A stretch of DNA of 64,000 nucleotides, taken from positions 310,001-374,000 of the forward strand of contig CAWBDZ010000006.1 in assembly GCA_963787665.1 (NCBI GenBank). The letters run 5' to 3'. A program made the position numbers and the translations under genes. The notes under the pieces were generated by a model. It saw nothing but the letters and a program-made list of their open reading frames with translations, did no database searches and had not been told where the DNA came from. Source of the stretch: JAJYUU01 sp963787665 (GTDB taxonomy: Bacteria; Actinomycetota; Actinomycetes; Streptosporangiales; Streptosporangiaceae). Below are positions 35,329 through 44,002 of this stretch, piece after piece; the first letter of the stretch is position 1, and each line of letters begins with the position of its first letter.

Positions 35329-35724
35329 ATGGCAATAGCGTTCAGTGCGGAGACGCTCCGGCTGCTCGACGGAAAGAACTACGCGGTCATCGCCACTGTG
35401 AATCCGGACGGCAGCCCCCAGACGTCCGTGATCTGGGTCGGCCGCGATGGCGAAGATTTGCTGTTCTCGACCGTCGAAGGGCGCGTGAAGCATCGCAACA
35501 TGCTGCGGGACCCGCGCGTCAGCGTCACGGTGATCGACTCGTCGGATCCGGAAAACTATGTCGAGTTGCGTGGCCGGGTGTCGATGACGCCGGACGTCGG
35601 CCGGCGCGTCGACACGCAGCTGTCCTGGAAATACGACGGCAAAGATCCGGAGCCGGACAAGCCTGGCGCCGTCCGCGTGGTCATCCGGATGACGGTTGAG
35701 AAGGCGGCCGGATACGCCGCCTAG
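35329..35724 (+). CDS. PPOX class F420-dependent oxidoreductase
   Basis: 131 aa split-barrel flavin/F420-binding protein: NYAVIATVNPDGSPQTSVIWVG, LLFSTVEGRVKHRNMLRDPRVSV, YVELRGRVSMTPD. This is the pyridoxamine-oxidase-like family that uses F420H2 or FMN in actinobacteria. It follows the P450 by 47 bases on the same strand; cooperation with it is possible but unproven. Confidence 0.88.
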   Translation: MAIAFSAETLRLLDGKNYAVIATVNPDGSPQTSVIWVGRDGEDLLFSTVEGRVKHRNMLRDPRVSVTVIDSSDPENYVELRGRVSMTPDVGRRVDTQLSWKYDGKDPEPDKPGAVRVVIRMTVEKAAGYAA

Positions 35725-35843
35725 GGCTAGAGGCCGGCAGACGTTGAGCGCAAGCTCAGCAGTCGGTCAGGTTACGCCATACCTCTGACTGCTAGAATTC
35801 TGCGACTGGTTTGCCCGCTGTCTTGCGGAGTTAAGCCTTATTG

Positions 35844-35862
35844 ATATCGTTCTGGACGATAT
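35844..35862. promoter_or_regulatory. perfect 7-bp palindrome upstream of VWA gene
   Basis: ATATCGT-TCTGG-ACGATAT is a perfect inverted repeat with a five-base spacer, 52 bases upstream of the VWA start codon, within an AT-rich pocket. The size and spacing suit a dimeric repressor or response regulator. A TTGGAGGAAAC ribosome binding site follows just before 35914. Confidence 0.55.
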
Positions 35863-35913
35863 TTCCCGGCTGCATCGGGCGGACGACGTGAGTCGTGACG
35901 GCTTGGAGGAAAC

Positions 35914-36693
35914 ATGAGTGATCAGCAGTTCTTCCCACAGGAGGTCGGCGGCGACGCGCCGGTTGGGGAGCGTCAGGAAACCGGTGGTCCGAACCGGACT
36001 CCGCGCAGCGAAATCGGCCCGGCCGTCTCGGCGAACCGCAAGAAGGAGCCGGTGCTCCTGCTCGACCTGTCGACCAGCATGGACTGGAGCGCCTCCGACG
36101 ACGCGGGCCCGGACTGGCCGGACCAGGGCACCCGCCGCGCCATCGTGATCGGCGCTCTTTCCGGCCTCGTGCGCGCGCTGGAGGACGAGGACACCGAGGC
36201 GGCCGCGGAGCAGGCGGCCGGAAGCGACGAGCTTGGCGGCCTGATGACGCACGGGTTCGCGAACGGCCACGTCGAGATCGGTGACCTCAACAGCTCGAAC
36301 CTGGAGCGCAGGCTCAATTCCATCCAGTGGGGCGGCCGGACCTACATCATGCCGGCCTGGAAGGCTGCGCTCGCCGACTACGACGAGGAGTTCGGCGACC
36401 GGGATCCGGACGAGCAGCCGGTGATGGAAGTCGTCGTCGTCACCGACGGCGAGGCAGACGACTGGATGGATTTCGAGGCCGTCCTGGAGAAGGCGTCGGC
36501 CAAGCGTGTCTTCGTGGTGGCGATCGTGGGTCATGGCTCCAAGCACGACGCCACGCTGAGGGCCTACCAGGAGGCGTCACGTAAGAACGAGGCCCAGGAC
36601 AAGTTCGGCAAGAACCACGTCCAGGTGGTGTCGTTCGACTCGGTGACCGACCCGGCCGAGATAGCCACAGACCTGATCACGCTAGTGGTCTGA
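35914..36693 (+). CDS. VWA domain protein
   Basis: 259 aa cytosolic von Willebrand A domain protein. The MIDAS metal site is complete: LLLDLSTSMDWS (Asp near residue 51), the Thr of GGRTYIMPAWK near 143, and VVVVTDGEADD near 178. The first 45 residues are hydrophilic and probably disordered. VWA proteins of this sort (TerY, CoxE, BchI/D partners) work with AAA+ ATPases, and one begins 15 bases downstream. The start has a strong GGAGG site. Confidence 0.85.
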   Translation: MSDQQFFPQEVGGDAPVGERQETGGPNRTPRSEIGPAVSANRKKEPVLLLDLSTSMDWSASDDAGPDWPDQGTRRAIVIGALSGLVRALEDEDTEAAAEQAAGSDELGGLMTHGFANGHVEIGDLNSSNLERRLNSIQWGGRTYIMPAWKAALADYDEEFGDRDPDEQPVMEVVVVTDGEADDWMDFEAVLEKASAKRVFVVAIVGHGSKHDATLRAYQEASRKNEAQDKFGKNHVQVVSFDSVTDPAEIATDLITLVV

Positions 36694-36708
36694 GGACGCG
36701 GGCACCGA

Positions 36709-37992
36709 ATGATGCCGTGGCGCATTCGGGACTTTCACGAGGATGACCTCGACGCGGCGATCCGGCTATGGGATGACCCGGCAGCCGGGGGGACAATGCC
36801 GGTCTTCGGAGTGTCTGACCTGATCTCGGCGGTCCGCGACGAAGCACCAGCTGTCGTGGCGGTTGTCGGCACCGAGGTTGTCGGCGCGGTAGTCGCCACG
36901 ATCAGCGGCGCGCGTGCGTCCGTGCTGCGCATCAGCCTCGCGCCCGGCTGGCGGCGGCGCGGCATTGGCAGCGCCATGCTCACCGAACTCGAGCGGCGGC
37001 TGGTGGCGGCCGGCGTGCACCGCATCGGCTGCGAGCTGTCCGACGATAACGACGTGGGCGCCGCCGCGCTGGAGCACTCCGGCTACACCGTCCGGCACGG
37101 CATCAGCCGGTACGAGAAACTGGAGCCGGTCGGGCCTGCCGACGTCGGGATACTCGGCCAGCTGGGCGGCCGGATGATCCGGGCGGACACCTGGTCGAGC
37201 CTCGGCGGGATGGCCAGCGAGAAGCAGCTAATCGAGCGGCGGGTGATCTTGCCGCTGGCTGAGTCCCAGCTGGCCGGCCATCTCGGCCTGGTCCCGCCCC
37301 ACGCCATTATCTTGTTCGGTCCGCCAGGCACCGGGAAGACCACCTTCGCCAAGGGCGTCGCCGCACGGCTGAGCTGGCCGTTCGTCGAGCTGTTCCCGTC
37401 CCGGCTCGCCGGCGACTCGGCGGCCGGGCTGGCGTTCGCGCTGCGTGAGGCGTTCGGCATGATCGCTGAGCTGGACAAGGTTGTCGTCTTCATCGACGAG
37501 GTGGAGGAGATCGCCGGAGTCCGGCAGCCGCGCACCGCCTCGGCTGCGCAGGGCGTCACCAACGAGATGCTCAAGCTGATCCCGCCGTTCCGGGAAGGAG
37601 ATCACCGCTTGCTCATCTGCGCTACGAACTCGATTCGCGACCTGGACACCGCGTTCCTGCGGCACGGCCGGTTCGACTACGTGATCCCCGTCGGCCCGCC
37701 GGATGAGGAGGCCCGGCAGGCGATCTGGGAGCGGTACCTGGCCGCGGTACCGCACGCGGACGTCGACATGGTGGCGGTCGTCGAGCGGTCGAGGCTGTTC
37801 ACGCCGGCCGACATCGAGTTCGCCGCGCGCAAGACCGCGCAACTGGTGTTCGAGCGAGTACTCATCGATGAGGGGAACGAGGTCACGACCACGGCGGACG
37901 TGCTGCAGGGTATCGGCCAGACCAGGCGCACCCTGACCGAGGAGATGGCCGGGCAGTTCGAGCACGACATCCAGGACTACGCCCGGCTCTAA
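36709..37992 (+). CDS. GNAT acetyltransferase - AAA+ ATPase fusion
   Basis: 427 aa two-domain protein. Residues 1-140 are a GNAT fold (WRIRDFHEDDLDAAIRLWDD, then LRISLAPGWRRRGIGSAML with the acetyl-CoA loop, and AALEHSGYTVRHGISRYEKL). Residues about 150-427 are an AAA+ ATPase with Walker A GPPGTGKTT near 204, Walker B VVFIDEVEE near 260, sensor-1 CATN, arginine-finger-like RHGRFDYVIPVGPPDEEAR and an alpha-helical lid, of the classical FtsH/p97-like AAA group rather than MoxR. It directly follows the VWA gene. The fusion suggests ATP-driven remodelling coupled to acetylation; the target is unknown. Confidence 0.85.
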   Translation: MMPWRIRDFHEDDLDAAIRLWDDPAAGGTMPVFGVSDLISAVRDEAPAVVAVVGTEVVGAVVATISGARASVLRISLAPGWRRRGIGSAMLTELERRLVAAGVHRIGCELSDDNDVGAAALEHSGYTVRHGISRYEKLEPVGPADVGILGQLGGRMIRADTWSSLGGMASEKQLIERRVILPLAESQLAGHLGLVPPHAIILFGPPGTGKTTFAKGVAARLSWPFVELFPSRLAGDSAAGLAFALREAFGMIAELDKVVVFIDEVEEIAGVRQPRTASAAQGVTNEMLKLIPPFREGDHRLLICATNSIRDLDTAFLRHGRFDYVIPVGPPDEEARQAIWERYLAAVPHADVDMVAVVERSRLFTPADIEFAARKTAQLVFERVLIDEGNEVTTTADVLQGIGQTRRTLTEEMAGQFEHDIQDYARL

Positions 37993-38032
37993 CACCCAGG
38001 CGCTGGCGCCTGTGAGGCCGCGGCGGGGTGAG

Positions 38033-39103
38033 TCAGCGGCATGGGGTGTAGGGGACGTCGTAGAGGTTGACGTCTTTGAGGATGGAGTTGAAGTTATAAC
38101 TGGGTGAATTCGCCTGCGCGCAGAACTTCGACGTCGCCAGCTTGTACTCGACGTTGAAAACCGCCTTGCCGTATGTCGAAGGCCAGGCCTGCAGCCCGGG
38201 CGCGGGGAAATTGCACTCCCGGTACTGCCAGCACTGTTCGTTGATGGCGAAGTCAAAATAAGGCTGCAAGTCGTTGGCCTGCCCGAGGTCGTTCTTAAGC
38301 CCGACGGCGAAACCGGCGGTGTGCGCCAGGTTGGCGATCGCGGCGTCGAACTGCTCTTGCGTCGCTGCGCTGATCGTCAGCCCGGTCTTGTTCTGGTAGG
38401 CATCGACGTTGTCGAACTCGATGGCATCCGCGCCGGCCGACCGGGCCTTGGCTAGCCGGGCGGCGAGCTCGTCGAGGACGAACTGCTGCGCGGTCTCCGT
38501 TTGCCCGGTATTCGGGTTCGTTCCGGAGACGTTCGTGTTGATATTCAGCCAGAACTCGTTGCGGAACCCTCCGACCGGCTTGCCGAACAGGCAGCCGCCG
38601 CAGCTTGAGTTGAAGCTCTGATACTGCGGGTAGTCCGGGCGCCAGGTCTCGGCTGTCCCCGCGTCGATGTAACCGATGACCTTGTCGCCCAGTGCGTGCA
38701 AGGCGCTGATGGCGGCGGTATTCAGCACGCCGTAGTTGTTCGGCGTATAGCAACTGCCGTCCTGGTAGATGTCGATGTCGAAGACCGAGGGCGCTACCTG
38801 CTGGCCGGTCGCGAATGACGGGCCGGTAATGGCCGTATTGATGAACCCGGTGGCCGGGTAGATGCACTGGCCGGCCGAGTTGACCGAGCCCTGCAGCTGG
38901 TACTGCCAGCGCGAGACCACCGGCGGCTGCCAGCACGAGCCCGCCGACGTGTTGCACGCAACCGGGGCCGGAAGAGCAGCCGCCGCGGGGGCAGCCGGCC
39001 GCGGCATGTGCAGCGCGGGCCCGGCCCAAGCCGGCGCTGCGGCGATAGCTGAGGTACCGAGCACTATCACGGCAATCAATAACAGCGAACGAGCGCCTCG
39101 CAT
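38033..39103 (-). CDS. secreted GH114-type glycosidase
   Basis: 356 aa exported protein. The signal peptide RSLLLIAVIVLGTSAIAAAP is followed by an Ala/Pro linker and a GH114 (endo-alpha-1,4-polygalactosaminidase-like) TIM barrel: FDIDIYQDG, KVIGYIDAGTAETWRPDYPQ, GADAIEFDNVDAYQNKTGLT, GLKNDLGQ. Asp and Glu residues at the strand ends are the expected catalytic acids. The predicted target is galactosamine-containing exopolysaccharide. The ATG at 39103 follows GAGGAGGG by about six bases. Confidence 0.87.
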   Translation of the reverse strand: MRGARSLLLIAVIVLGTSAIAAAPAWAGPALHMPRPAAPAAAALPAPVACNTSAGSCWQPPVVSRWQYQLQGSVNSAGQCIYPATGFINTAITGPSFATGQQVAPSVFDIDIYQDGSCYTPNNYGVLNTAAISALHALGDKVIGYIDAGTAETWRPDYPQYQSFNSSCGGCLFGKPVGGFRNEFWLNINTNVSGTNPNTGQTETAQQFVLDELAARLAKARSAGADAIEFDNVDAYQNKTGLTISAATQEQFDAAIANLAHTAGFAVGLKNDLGQANDLQPYFDFAINEQCWQYRECNFPAPGLQAWPSTYGKAVFNVEYKLATSKFCAQANSPSYNFNSILKDVNLYDVPYTPCR

Positions 39104-39530
39104 GTGGGCCCTCCTCTGTGGCAGCCCTGCGGCACGTGCTGGCCGCGTAGGGCGGCCAGGGACCGCTTTCACAACCAGCCTGAACGGATCATAACGATGA
39201 CGGCCGTAATGAACCAGGGCCGCGCAAGAAGCATTCTTGAGGCGATCCTGCACTAGCCTCGGGCTTTCGCGTGGGATGAGTGGCGGCGTGTGAGCCACAT
39301 GAAGAGGGTGTCTTTGACCTGGAAGGATGTGGCTTGCCGGGGGTCTTGCGCGTCCCGGCTGAGAAGCACTTTTCGGGTGAAGGTCGCGTGCACTTGCCGG
39401 GTAGCCGTGTCCGATGACGCCTGAGGTTCTGTCGGCGGACGAATATCCGGAGAGAGTCCTGCGGCTGCTCAGGGCCGGTGGATGCCTGCTGGTTGACTTT
39501 GCCAATGGGGCAGAGCTGATAGTCGGAGTC
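39104..39530. other. intergenic region upstream of tyrosine phosphatase
   Basis: About 430 bases. The phosphatase frame is open from the ATG at 39414, but the family-like part begins after about 39540, so 39414-39530 may be either an N-terminal extension or leader. No hairpin or operator stands out. Confidence 0.35.
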
Positions 39531-40325
39531 ATGGACATGGTCTCTGGAACGCGCCCCGGCCTTGATCGGGTGGTGTGGTGGGAAGGCTTCTACAACGCCC
39601 GGGATCTTGGCGGGCTGCCTACGGTTACAGGGGCCTCGACCTGCTACGGGCGGCTGATCAGGTCAGCTGATACGCGGTTCATCACTGCCGCCGGGTGGGA
39701 AGCGGCGCGCGACGCCGGCATCTGTGTCGTCATTGATCTGCGCAACGCCGATGAGGTTGAGCCTGGTTCCCTGCCCGCGGCAACCCTGGGCGCCGGGACG
39801 TTCGCCGTGCCCGCGGCCCGGGCGATGGCGGCGCGGCCGGCGGACATCCAGACCATGCTTATACCCGTCGATGACATCGAAGACCTGGGCCTGTGGCGCC
39901 GCCTCAATGGGGAAGGGCTGAACGGCACGCCGCTGTACTACCGGCCCTTCCTCGACGCCAAGCCCGAGCGCATCGCCGCAGTGCTCACCGCGATTGCCCG
40001 GGTTCCGGGTGGCGTCATTTTCCACTGCGGGGCTGGCCGCGACCGTACTGGACTGATAAGCCTTCTGCTGCTCTGTCTTGCCGGCGTGACGCCGGAGGCG
40101 ATCGCCGCGGACTACGAGGTCACCTTCGCCCAGCTGGCGCCCCTGTACGCCGCTCTCGGCCTCGAGCAGGACGAGCGGGATGTCCGCGACTACCTGAAAT
40201 CACGAGGAACGACTATCAGCGAAACGATCATCAGCCTTGTCCGCGACTTCGACGTGGCTGAGTACCTTGCTGCTGCCGGGGTCTCCGGAACCGACATCGA
40301 CGCCTTGCGCAGGCGGCTGCTCTGA
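39531..40325 (+). CDS. tyrosine-protein phosphatase (MptpB-like)
   Basis: 264 aa from the chosen ATG (303 aa if the ATG at 39414 is used). The family start WEGFYNARDLGGLP, then CYGRLIRSADTRFIT, and the P-loop HCGAGRDRTGL with catalytic Cys and Arg identify a Y_phosphatase3/MptpB-type enzyme. Such enzymes dephosphorylate tyrosine, serine or phosphoinositides. No signal peptide is present. The 3' end is followed immediately by an IS1380 transposase remnant. Confidence 0.82.
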   Translation: MDMVSGTRPGLDRVVWWEGFYNARDLGGLPTVTGASTCYGRLIRSADTRFITAAGWEAARDAGICVVIDLRNADEVEPGSLPAATLGAGTFAVPAARAMAARPADIQTMLIPVDDIEDLGLWRRLNGEGLNGTPLYYRPFLDAKPERIAAVLTAIARVPGGVIFHCGAGRDRTGLISLLLLCLAGVTPEAIAADYEVTFAQLAPLYAALGLEQDERDVRDYLKSRGTTISETIISLVRDFDVAEYLAAAGVSGTDIDALRRRLL

Positions 40326-40520
40326 CCACTCCACGGCCGGGACTGGGACATGCCCGTACCACGATCGTGTCGTACGGCGGCGCGCTGCTGCTGACCGAGA
40401 CCGCCCGGGTCACCGGTCTGACCGCGAGCCTGTCGCAGACGCTGGACCGGTGGCGGTTACCGCGATCGGTGCATGACCCGGGCAAGATCGTGGCTGACCT
40501 GGCCGTGGCGGGCGGTAGGC
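40326..40520 (+). pseudogene. IS1380-family transposase N-terminal remnant
   Basis: In one frame this stretch reads VSYGGALLLTETARVTGL, then SLSQTLDRWRLPRSVHDPGKIVADLAVA, which matches the conserved start of IS1380-family transposases (GGALLL-TARVTGL ... VHDPGKIVxDLAV). It covers only about 60 residues and then breaks into the neighbouring minus-strand gene. No terminal inverted repeats were found. It is a dead fragment of an insertion sequence. Confidence 0.7.
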
Positions 40521-40533
40521 GCCGGGGGCCGGA

Positions 40534-40995
40534 TTACTCGTGCGGCCGGATGACTTCGGCATATTCATCGTTGCCCGGCCCGGTCAGGATCTCCCGCGCC
40601 AGCGGGTCCGAAAGGGCCCGCGCGGTCGTGCGCCATTCCCGCAGGCATGCCTCGACGGGCGCGGCGTCACGGGTAGCCTCGGCGACCGACAGCGCGTCGC
40701 GCAGCTCGTCGAAGAACTCTGCCCGGTCGTCTTCGTCGAATGCAGCCAGCCATGCAAGCTGGCCCAATTCGGCCGGGCGTACCCGGTCCCGGCTCAGCGC
40801 CGCCAGCGCGAGCAGTGCAGCCACAGCCGTGCGCGCTACCTCTGTGATCGCCTCCAGCTGCGTCAGCGGCACCATCGTAAGCGCGAACCCGTCGGTATCG
40901 CGCAGCAACGCGCCGCCCTGCCGGGCAGCTCCGAGGAATTCCCGTCGCTTCGCGCCAGCCAGATCGCTCGCCTGGAACACCGTGCTGATAGTCAC
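40534..40995 (-). CDS. Phd/antitoxin-like small protein
   Basis: 153 aa protein. The N-terminal 50 residues (FQASDLAGAKRREFLGAARQGGALLRDTDGFALTMVPLTQLEAI) resemble Phd/YefM-type antitoxin folds that name a target promoter. The C-terminal part is helical and acidic (AAFDEDDRAEFFDELRDALSVAE, then LREWRTTARALSDPLAREIL). No toxin gene adjoins it on either side. The GTG at 40995 lies 9 bases after AGGAGG. A direct repeat upstream could be its operator. Confidence 0.6.
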   Translation of the reverse strand: MTISTVFQASDLAGAKRREFLGAARQGGALLRDTDGFALTMVPLTQLEAITEVARTAVAALLALAALSRDRVRPAELGQLAWLAAFDEDDRAEFFDELRDALSVAEATRDAAPVEACLREWRTTARALSDPLAREILTGPGNDEYAEVIRPHE

Positions 40996-41015
40996 CCGAC
41001 ATGCCTCCTAGCAAA

Positions 41016-41034
41016 ATCTTACCTACGATCTTAC
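41016..41034. promoter_or_regulatory. ATCTTAC direct repeat upstream of the Phd-like gene
   Basis: ATCTTAC occurs at 41016-41022 and 41028-41034, 12 bases apart. On the minus strand this reads GTAAGAT twice; TAAGAT fits a -10 box. A repeat overlapping the promoter is what an autoregulated antitoxin would bind. Confidence 0.4.
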
Positions 41035-41081
41035 TAGACCTTGGAGGCCACAGCTACTCCGGCAGCGGAGCGCGCGCTGCC

Positions 41082-43463
41082 TTACCGGAGGGACAGCGCG
41101 GCAAGCGCCGCGTTCACGATTGAGCCCGGGTCAAGGTCGTGCGCCCGGTACAGGTCGGCGACCGTGCCGGACTGGCCGAAACTGTCGACGCCGAGGCTGA
41201 CGGCCGGGACGCCGAGGGCCGAGCCGAGCCAGCTCATCGTGTGCGAGGCCGCGTCGTGCACGGTGACGAGCGGCGCCCGGTCGGGGAAAGCGCTGCGCAG
41301 CGCGCCGGCGATGGATGGCGCCGTCGCGGTGCGCACGCCCTGCCGCAGCGTCCGCTGCCAGGCCCGGTACAACCGGTCAGCGGAGGTGACGTCGACAACC
41401 GTTGCCGCGATCCCCTCGTCGGCCAGTTCGGCGGCTGCGGTCAGGACTTCAGGCAGCACGGCCCCGCAGCCGACCAGGTAAACCGGCGGCGCTCCCGCCG
41501 CTGCTGCTTCTGAGGCATCGACGAGCCGGTAACCGCCGGCCAGCACCTGGCGGCGCAGGATCGCATCACCCAGCCGCTCCCTGGCGGCCTGGAACGGCTG
41601 CTGGTCGATGCCGCGAGTGGTCAGCCGGAAGTAATAGGAGCCGGTCTCGACCGTCTCGCTGCCCGGCAGCCGGCCGCCCGCCGCGGCTACTGACTGCAGC
41701 GCGCCGCACAGCAGCCAGTCGAGGGCGACGGCGTAGGCGGGCTCGATGAAGGTGACGTTGGGCAGTTCAAGACCGACCGAAGCGGTGATTGTCGACTGGT
41801 GCGCGCCGCCTTCTGGCGCCAGGGTCACGCCGGACGGCGTACCCGCCACGATGAACCGCGCGCCGGAGTACACCGAGTAGATGAAGGCGTCCAGGCCGCG
41901 CAGCACGAACGGGTCGTACACGGTGCCGATTGGCAGCAATGGCTGATCCGACAGGTCCCAGGCGAGCCCGAGCTGGCCGAGCAGCAGGAAGAGGTTCATC
42001 TCGCTGATGCCAAGCTCGATGTGCTGACCGTCGGGCCCCTCGGCCCATTTCAGTACCGGATCCTCGCTCCAGGCCCGGCGCGGCACCGGGCTGAAGACAC
42101 CGGTTCGGTTGATAAAGCCCGCGAGGTTAGTGGACGTAGCGACGTCGGGGGCCGTCGTTACCAAATAAGGGGCAACGGCCTCGGCGCGCGAGAGATCAAC
42201 CAGGATCCGCCCGAATGCCTCCTGAGTAGAGATTGGGCGGGCGGCACGCAGCCCGGTGGAGTCCGGCACCGACACTGCCGCGGGATCGGCGGTCCGCGGC
42301 GCCCGGGCGAGGTGCTCGCGGCGGGCTGCGGCCCACTGCCCGGCCGGCGTCATCGGGTCCAGCCGGTCCCATTCGGTCGCGCCGGTCAGGCCGAGGCGAT
42401 CGCGCATCTGGTCGATCTGCGCGGTGGTCAGCAACGCCGAATGGTTGCGCGGATTGCCGGCGATCGGCAGGCCCCAGCCCTTGATCGTGTAGGCGAACAG
42501 CACGCTCGGCCGGTCCTTGTCGGCATCGCACTCGGCGAACGCCGCCAGCAGCGAGCCAATGTCGTGCCCGGCCAGGTCGGTGACCAGGGCGGCCAACTCC
42601 GCGTCGCCAAGCCCGGAGCAGAACTGCGCGACTTCGGCCGGGGCTCCGTCCAGGAACCGCTCGCGCACCGCCGTCGCGTCCAGCCCGAACAGTGACTGGT
42701 AGTGCTCGTTCGGCATCGCATCGATCCAGTCGCGCAGGCTGCCACCACCCGGCTGGGCGAACGCGGCCTGCAGCGCCTGGCCGTACTTCGCCTCGACCAC
42801 GTGCCAGCCCGCCGCGCTGAACTGCTGCTCCCATTGCGCGATCCGGACGCCGGGCACGACCCGGTCCAGCGACTGCCGGTTGACGTCGATGATCCACAGC
42901 ACGTCCCCGAGGCCGTCGGTGGCGGGATCGGCAACGGCTTCCCAGATGTTGCCCTCATCCAGCTCGGCGTCGCCGATCAGGGCGACGAACCGGCTGCGCG
43001 GCCGCGCGCCGAAATGCGCGTCGACATATCGCCGGACCGCCGCCGCGAACAGCGGCGCCGCGGCGCCAAGGCCGACCGAGCCGGTGGAAAAGTCGACCCC
43101 GTCGGGATCCTTGGTCCGGCTCGGATACGACTGCAGCCCGCCGAACGCGCGCAGCGTCGGCAGGTAAGCGCGGTCCAGGTTGCCCAGCAGGTACTGAATG
43201 GCATGGAAGACCGGCGAGGCATGCGGCTTCACGCTGACCCGGTCGGGCGCGTCCAGGTGCGCGAAGTACAGCGCGGTCATCACGGTGACCAGGCTGGCGC
43301 TGGACGCCTGGTGGCCGCCGACCTTGATGCCGTCGCCGGTTTCCCGGTCATGATTGGCCGCGTCCACGATGCGGGTCGCCAGCCACAGCACCCGCTGCTG
43401 GATCTCGTCGAGGACCGCCGCGTCGTAGTCAGCCGCGGGCTGTGCGTTACTCATGATCTCCAT
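41082..43463 (-). CDS. pyruvate/2-oxoacid dehydrogenase E1-like transketolase
   Basis: 793 aa thiamine-diphosphate enzyme of the AceE/transketolase type. The TPP-binding motif is GDAELDEGNIWEAV followed by VLWIIDVNRQSLD, the signature of the AceE-like group distinct from classical E1p. GGHQASSASLVTVMTALYFAHL and the C-terminal pyrimidine-binding region ELGISEMNLFLLLGQLGLAW are also present. It should decarboxylate pyruvate or a related 2-oxoacid. The ATG at 43463 was chosen; ATG 43454 is an alternative. There is no E2 or E3 gene nearby, so it may act alone or with distant partners. Confidence 0.88.
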   Translation of the reverse strand: MEIMSNAQPAADYDAAVLDEIQQRVLWLATRIVDAANHDRETGDGIKVGGHQASSASLVTVMTALYFAHLDAPDRVSVKPHASPVFHAIQYLLGNLDRAYLPTLRAFGGLQSYPSRTKDPDGVDFSTGSVGLGAAAPLFAAAVRRYVDAHFGARPRSRFVALIGDAELDEGNIWEAVADPATDGLGDVLWIIDVNRQSLDRVVPGVRIAQWEQQFSAAGWHVVEAKYGQALQAAFAQPGGGSLRDWIDAMPNEHYQSLFGLDATAVRERFLDGAPAEVAQFCSGLGDAELAALVTDLAGHDIGSLLAAFAECDADKDRPSVLFAYTIKGWGLPIAGNPRNHSALLTTAQIDQMRDRLGLTGATEWDRLDPMTPAGQWAAARREHLARAPRTADPAAVSVPDSTGLRAARPISTQEAFGRILVDLSRAEAVAPYLVTTAPDVATSTNLAGFINRTGVFSPVPRRAWSEDPVLKWAEGPDGQHIELGISEMNLFLLLGQLGLAWDLSDQPLLPIGTVYDPFVLRGLDAFIYSVYSGARFIVAGTPSGVTLAPEGGAHQSTITASVGLELPNVTFIEPAYAVALDWLLCGALQSVAAAGGRLPGSETVETGSYYFRLTTRGIDQQPFQAARERLGDAILRRQVLAGGYRLVDASEAAAAGAPPVYLVGCGAVLPEVLTAAAELADEGIAATVVDVTSADRLYRAWQRTLRQGVRTATAPSIAGALRSAFPDRAPLVTVHDAASHTMSWLGSALGVPAVSLGVDSFGQSGTVADLYRAHDLDPGSIVNAALAALSLR

Positions 43464-43570
43464 GCTGTTCTCGCAGGGCGCCGCAGGCTGGGCGGCCTGC
43501 GTTCGCGCCGACCAGCACACCGTAGCTGACACTCTGGCCCGCTCTGACGGGCGGTTGCGGCCGCTGCGCG

Positions 43571-44002
43571 TTAGGTCGTCGGGGTAGGAGTAGGCACCGC
43601 AGACCGGCCGGGTGACCGGGACTGCGACGGCGTCGGGCCGGCGGGCTGTGATGGCTTCGGCCCGGGGGAGCGCGCAGGCGTCGGAATCGGTGATTGCGGT
43701 GTCGCCGACGGAGCCGGTCGCTGCGACGGGGCCGGTGTCTGCGACGAAGCCGGTGTCGGCGACGGAGCCGGAACTGGCGCCGGATGGGTGGCCGGTGCCA
43801 GCGGCATCGGGGACCGGGCCCCTGCTGTTGCGCCCAGCACGCCGGCTGTGACAGCTACGACAGCAGCCACTGCGGCGATGCCCGCGATACGGCGCCTGCG
43901 CCGCCGTTCGCCGCGGCGCAGTACCTCGGCGGGCGTCCGCGGCTGCGCGTCAGCGGCAGCTTGCGCGGCTAGCCGCTGCAGTTCTTCTTCGAGGTCAGCC
44001 AT
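43571..44002 (-). CDS. Pro/Ser/Thr-rich single-pass membrane protein, anti-sigma-like
   Basis: 143 aa protein whose ATG at 44002 lies inside the end of the ECF sigma gene (8-base overlap). A cytosolic helix (MADLEEELQRLAAQAAADA) and a basic RRRRRR stretch precede one membrane helix (IAGIAAVAAVVAVTAGVLG), followed by about 75 extracytoplasmic residues rich in Pro, Ser, Thr and Ala. Position and topology fit an anti-sigma or signal partner of the sigma factor, although no zinc anti-sigma HxxxCxxC motif is present. Confidence 0.72.
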   Translation of the reverse strand: MADLEEELQRLAAQAAADAQPRTPAEVLRRGERRRRRRIAGIAAVAAVVAVTAGVLGATAGARSPMPLAPATHPAPVPAPSPTPASSQTPAPSQRPAPSATPQSPIPTPARSPGPKPSQPAGPTPSQSRSPGRSAVPTPTPTT

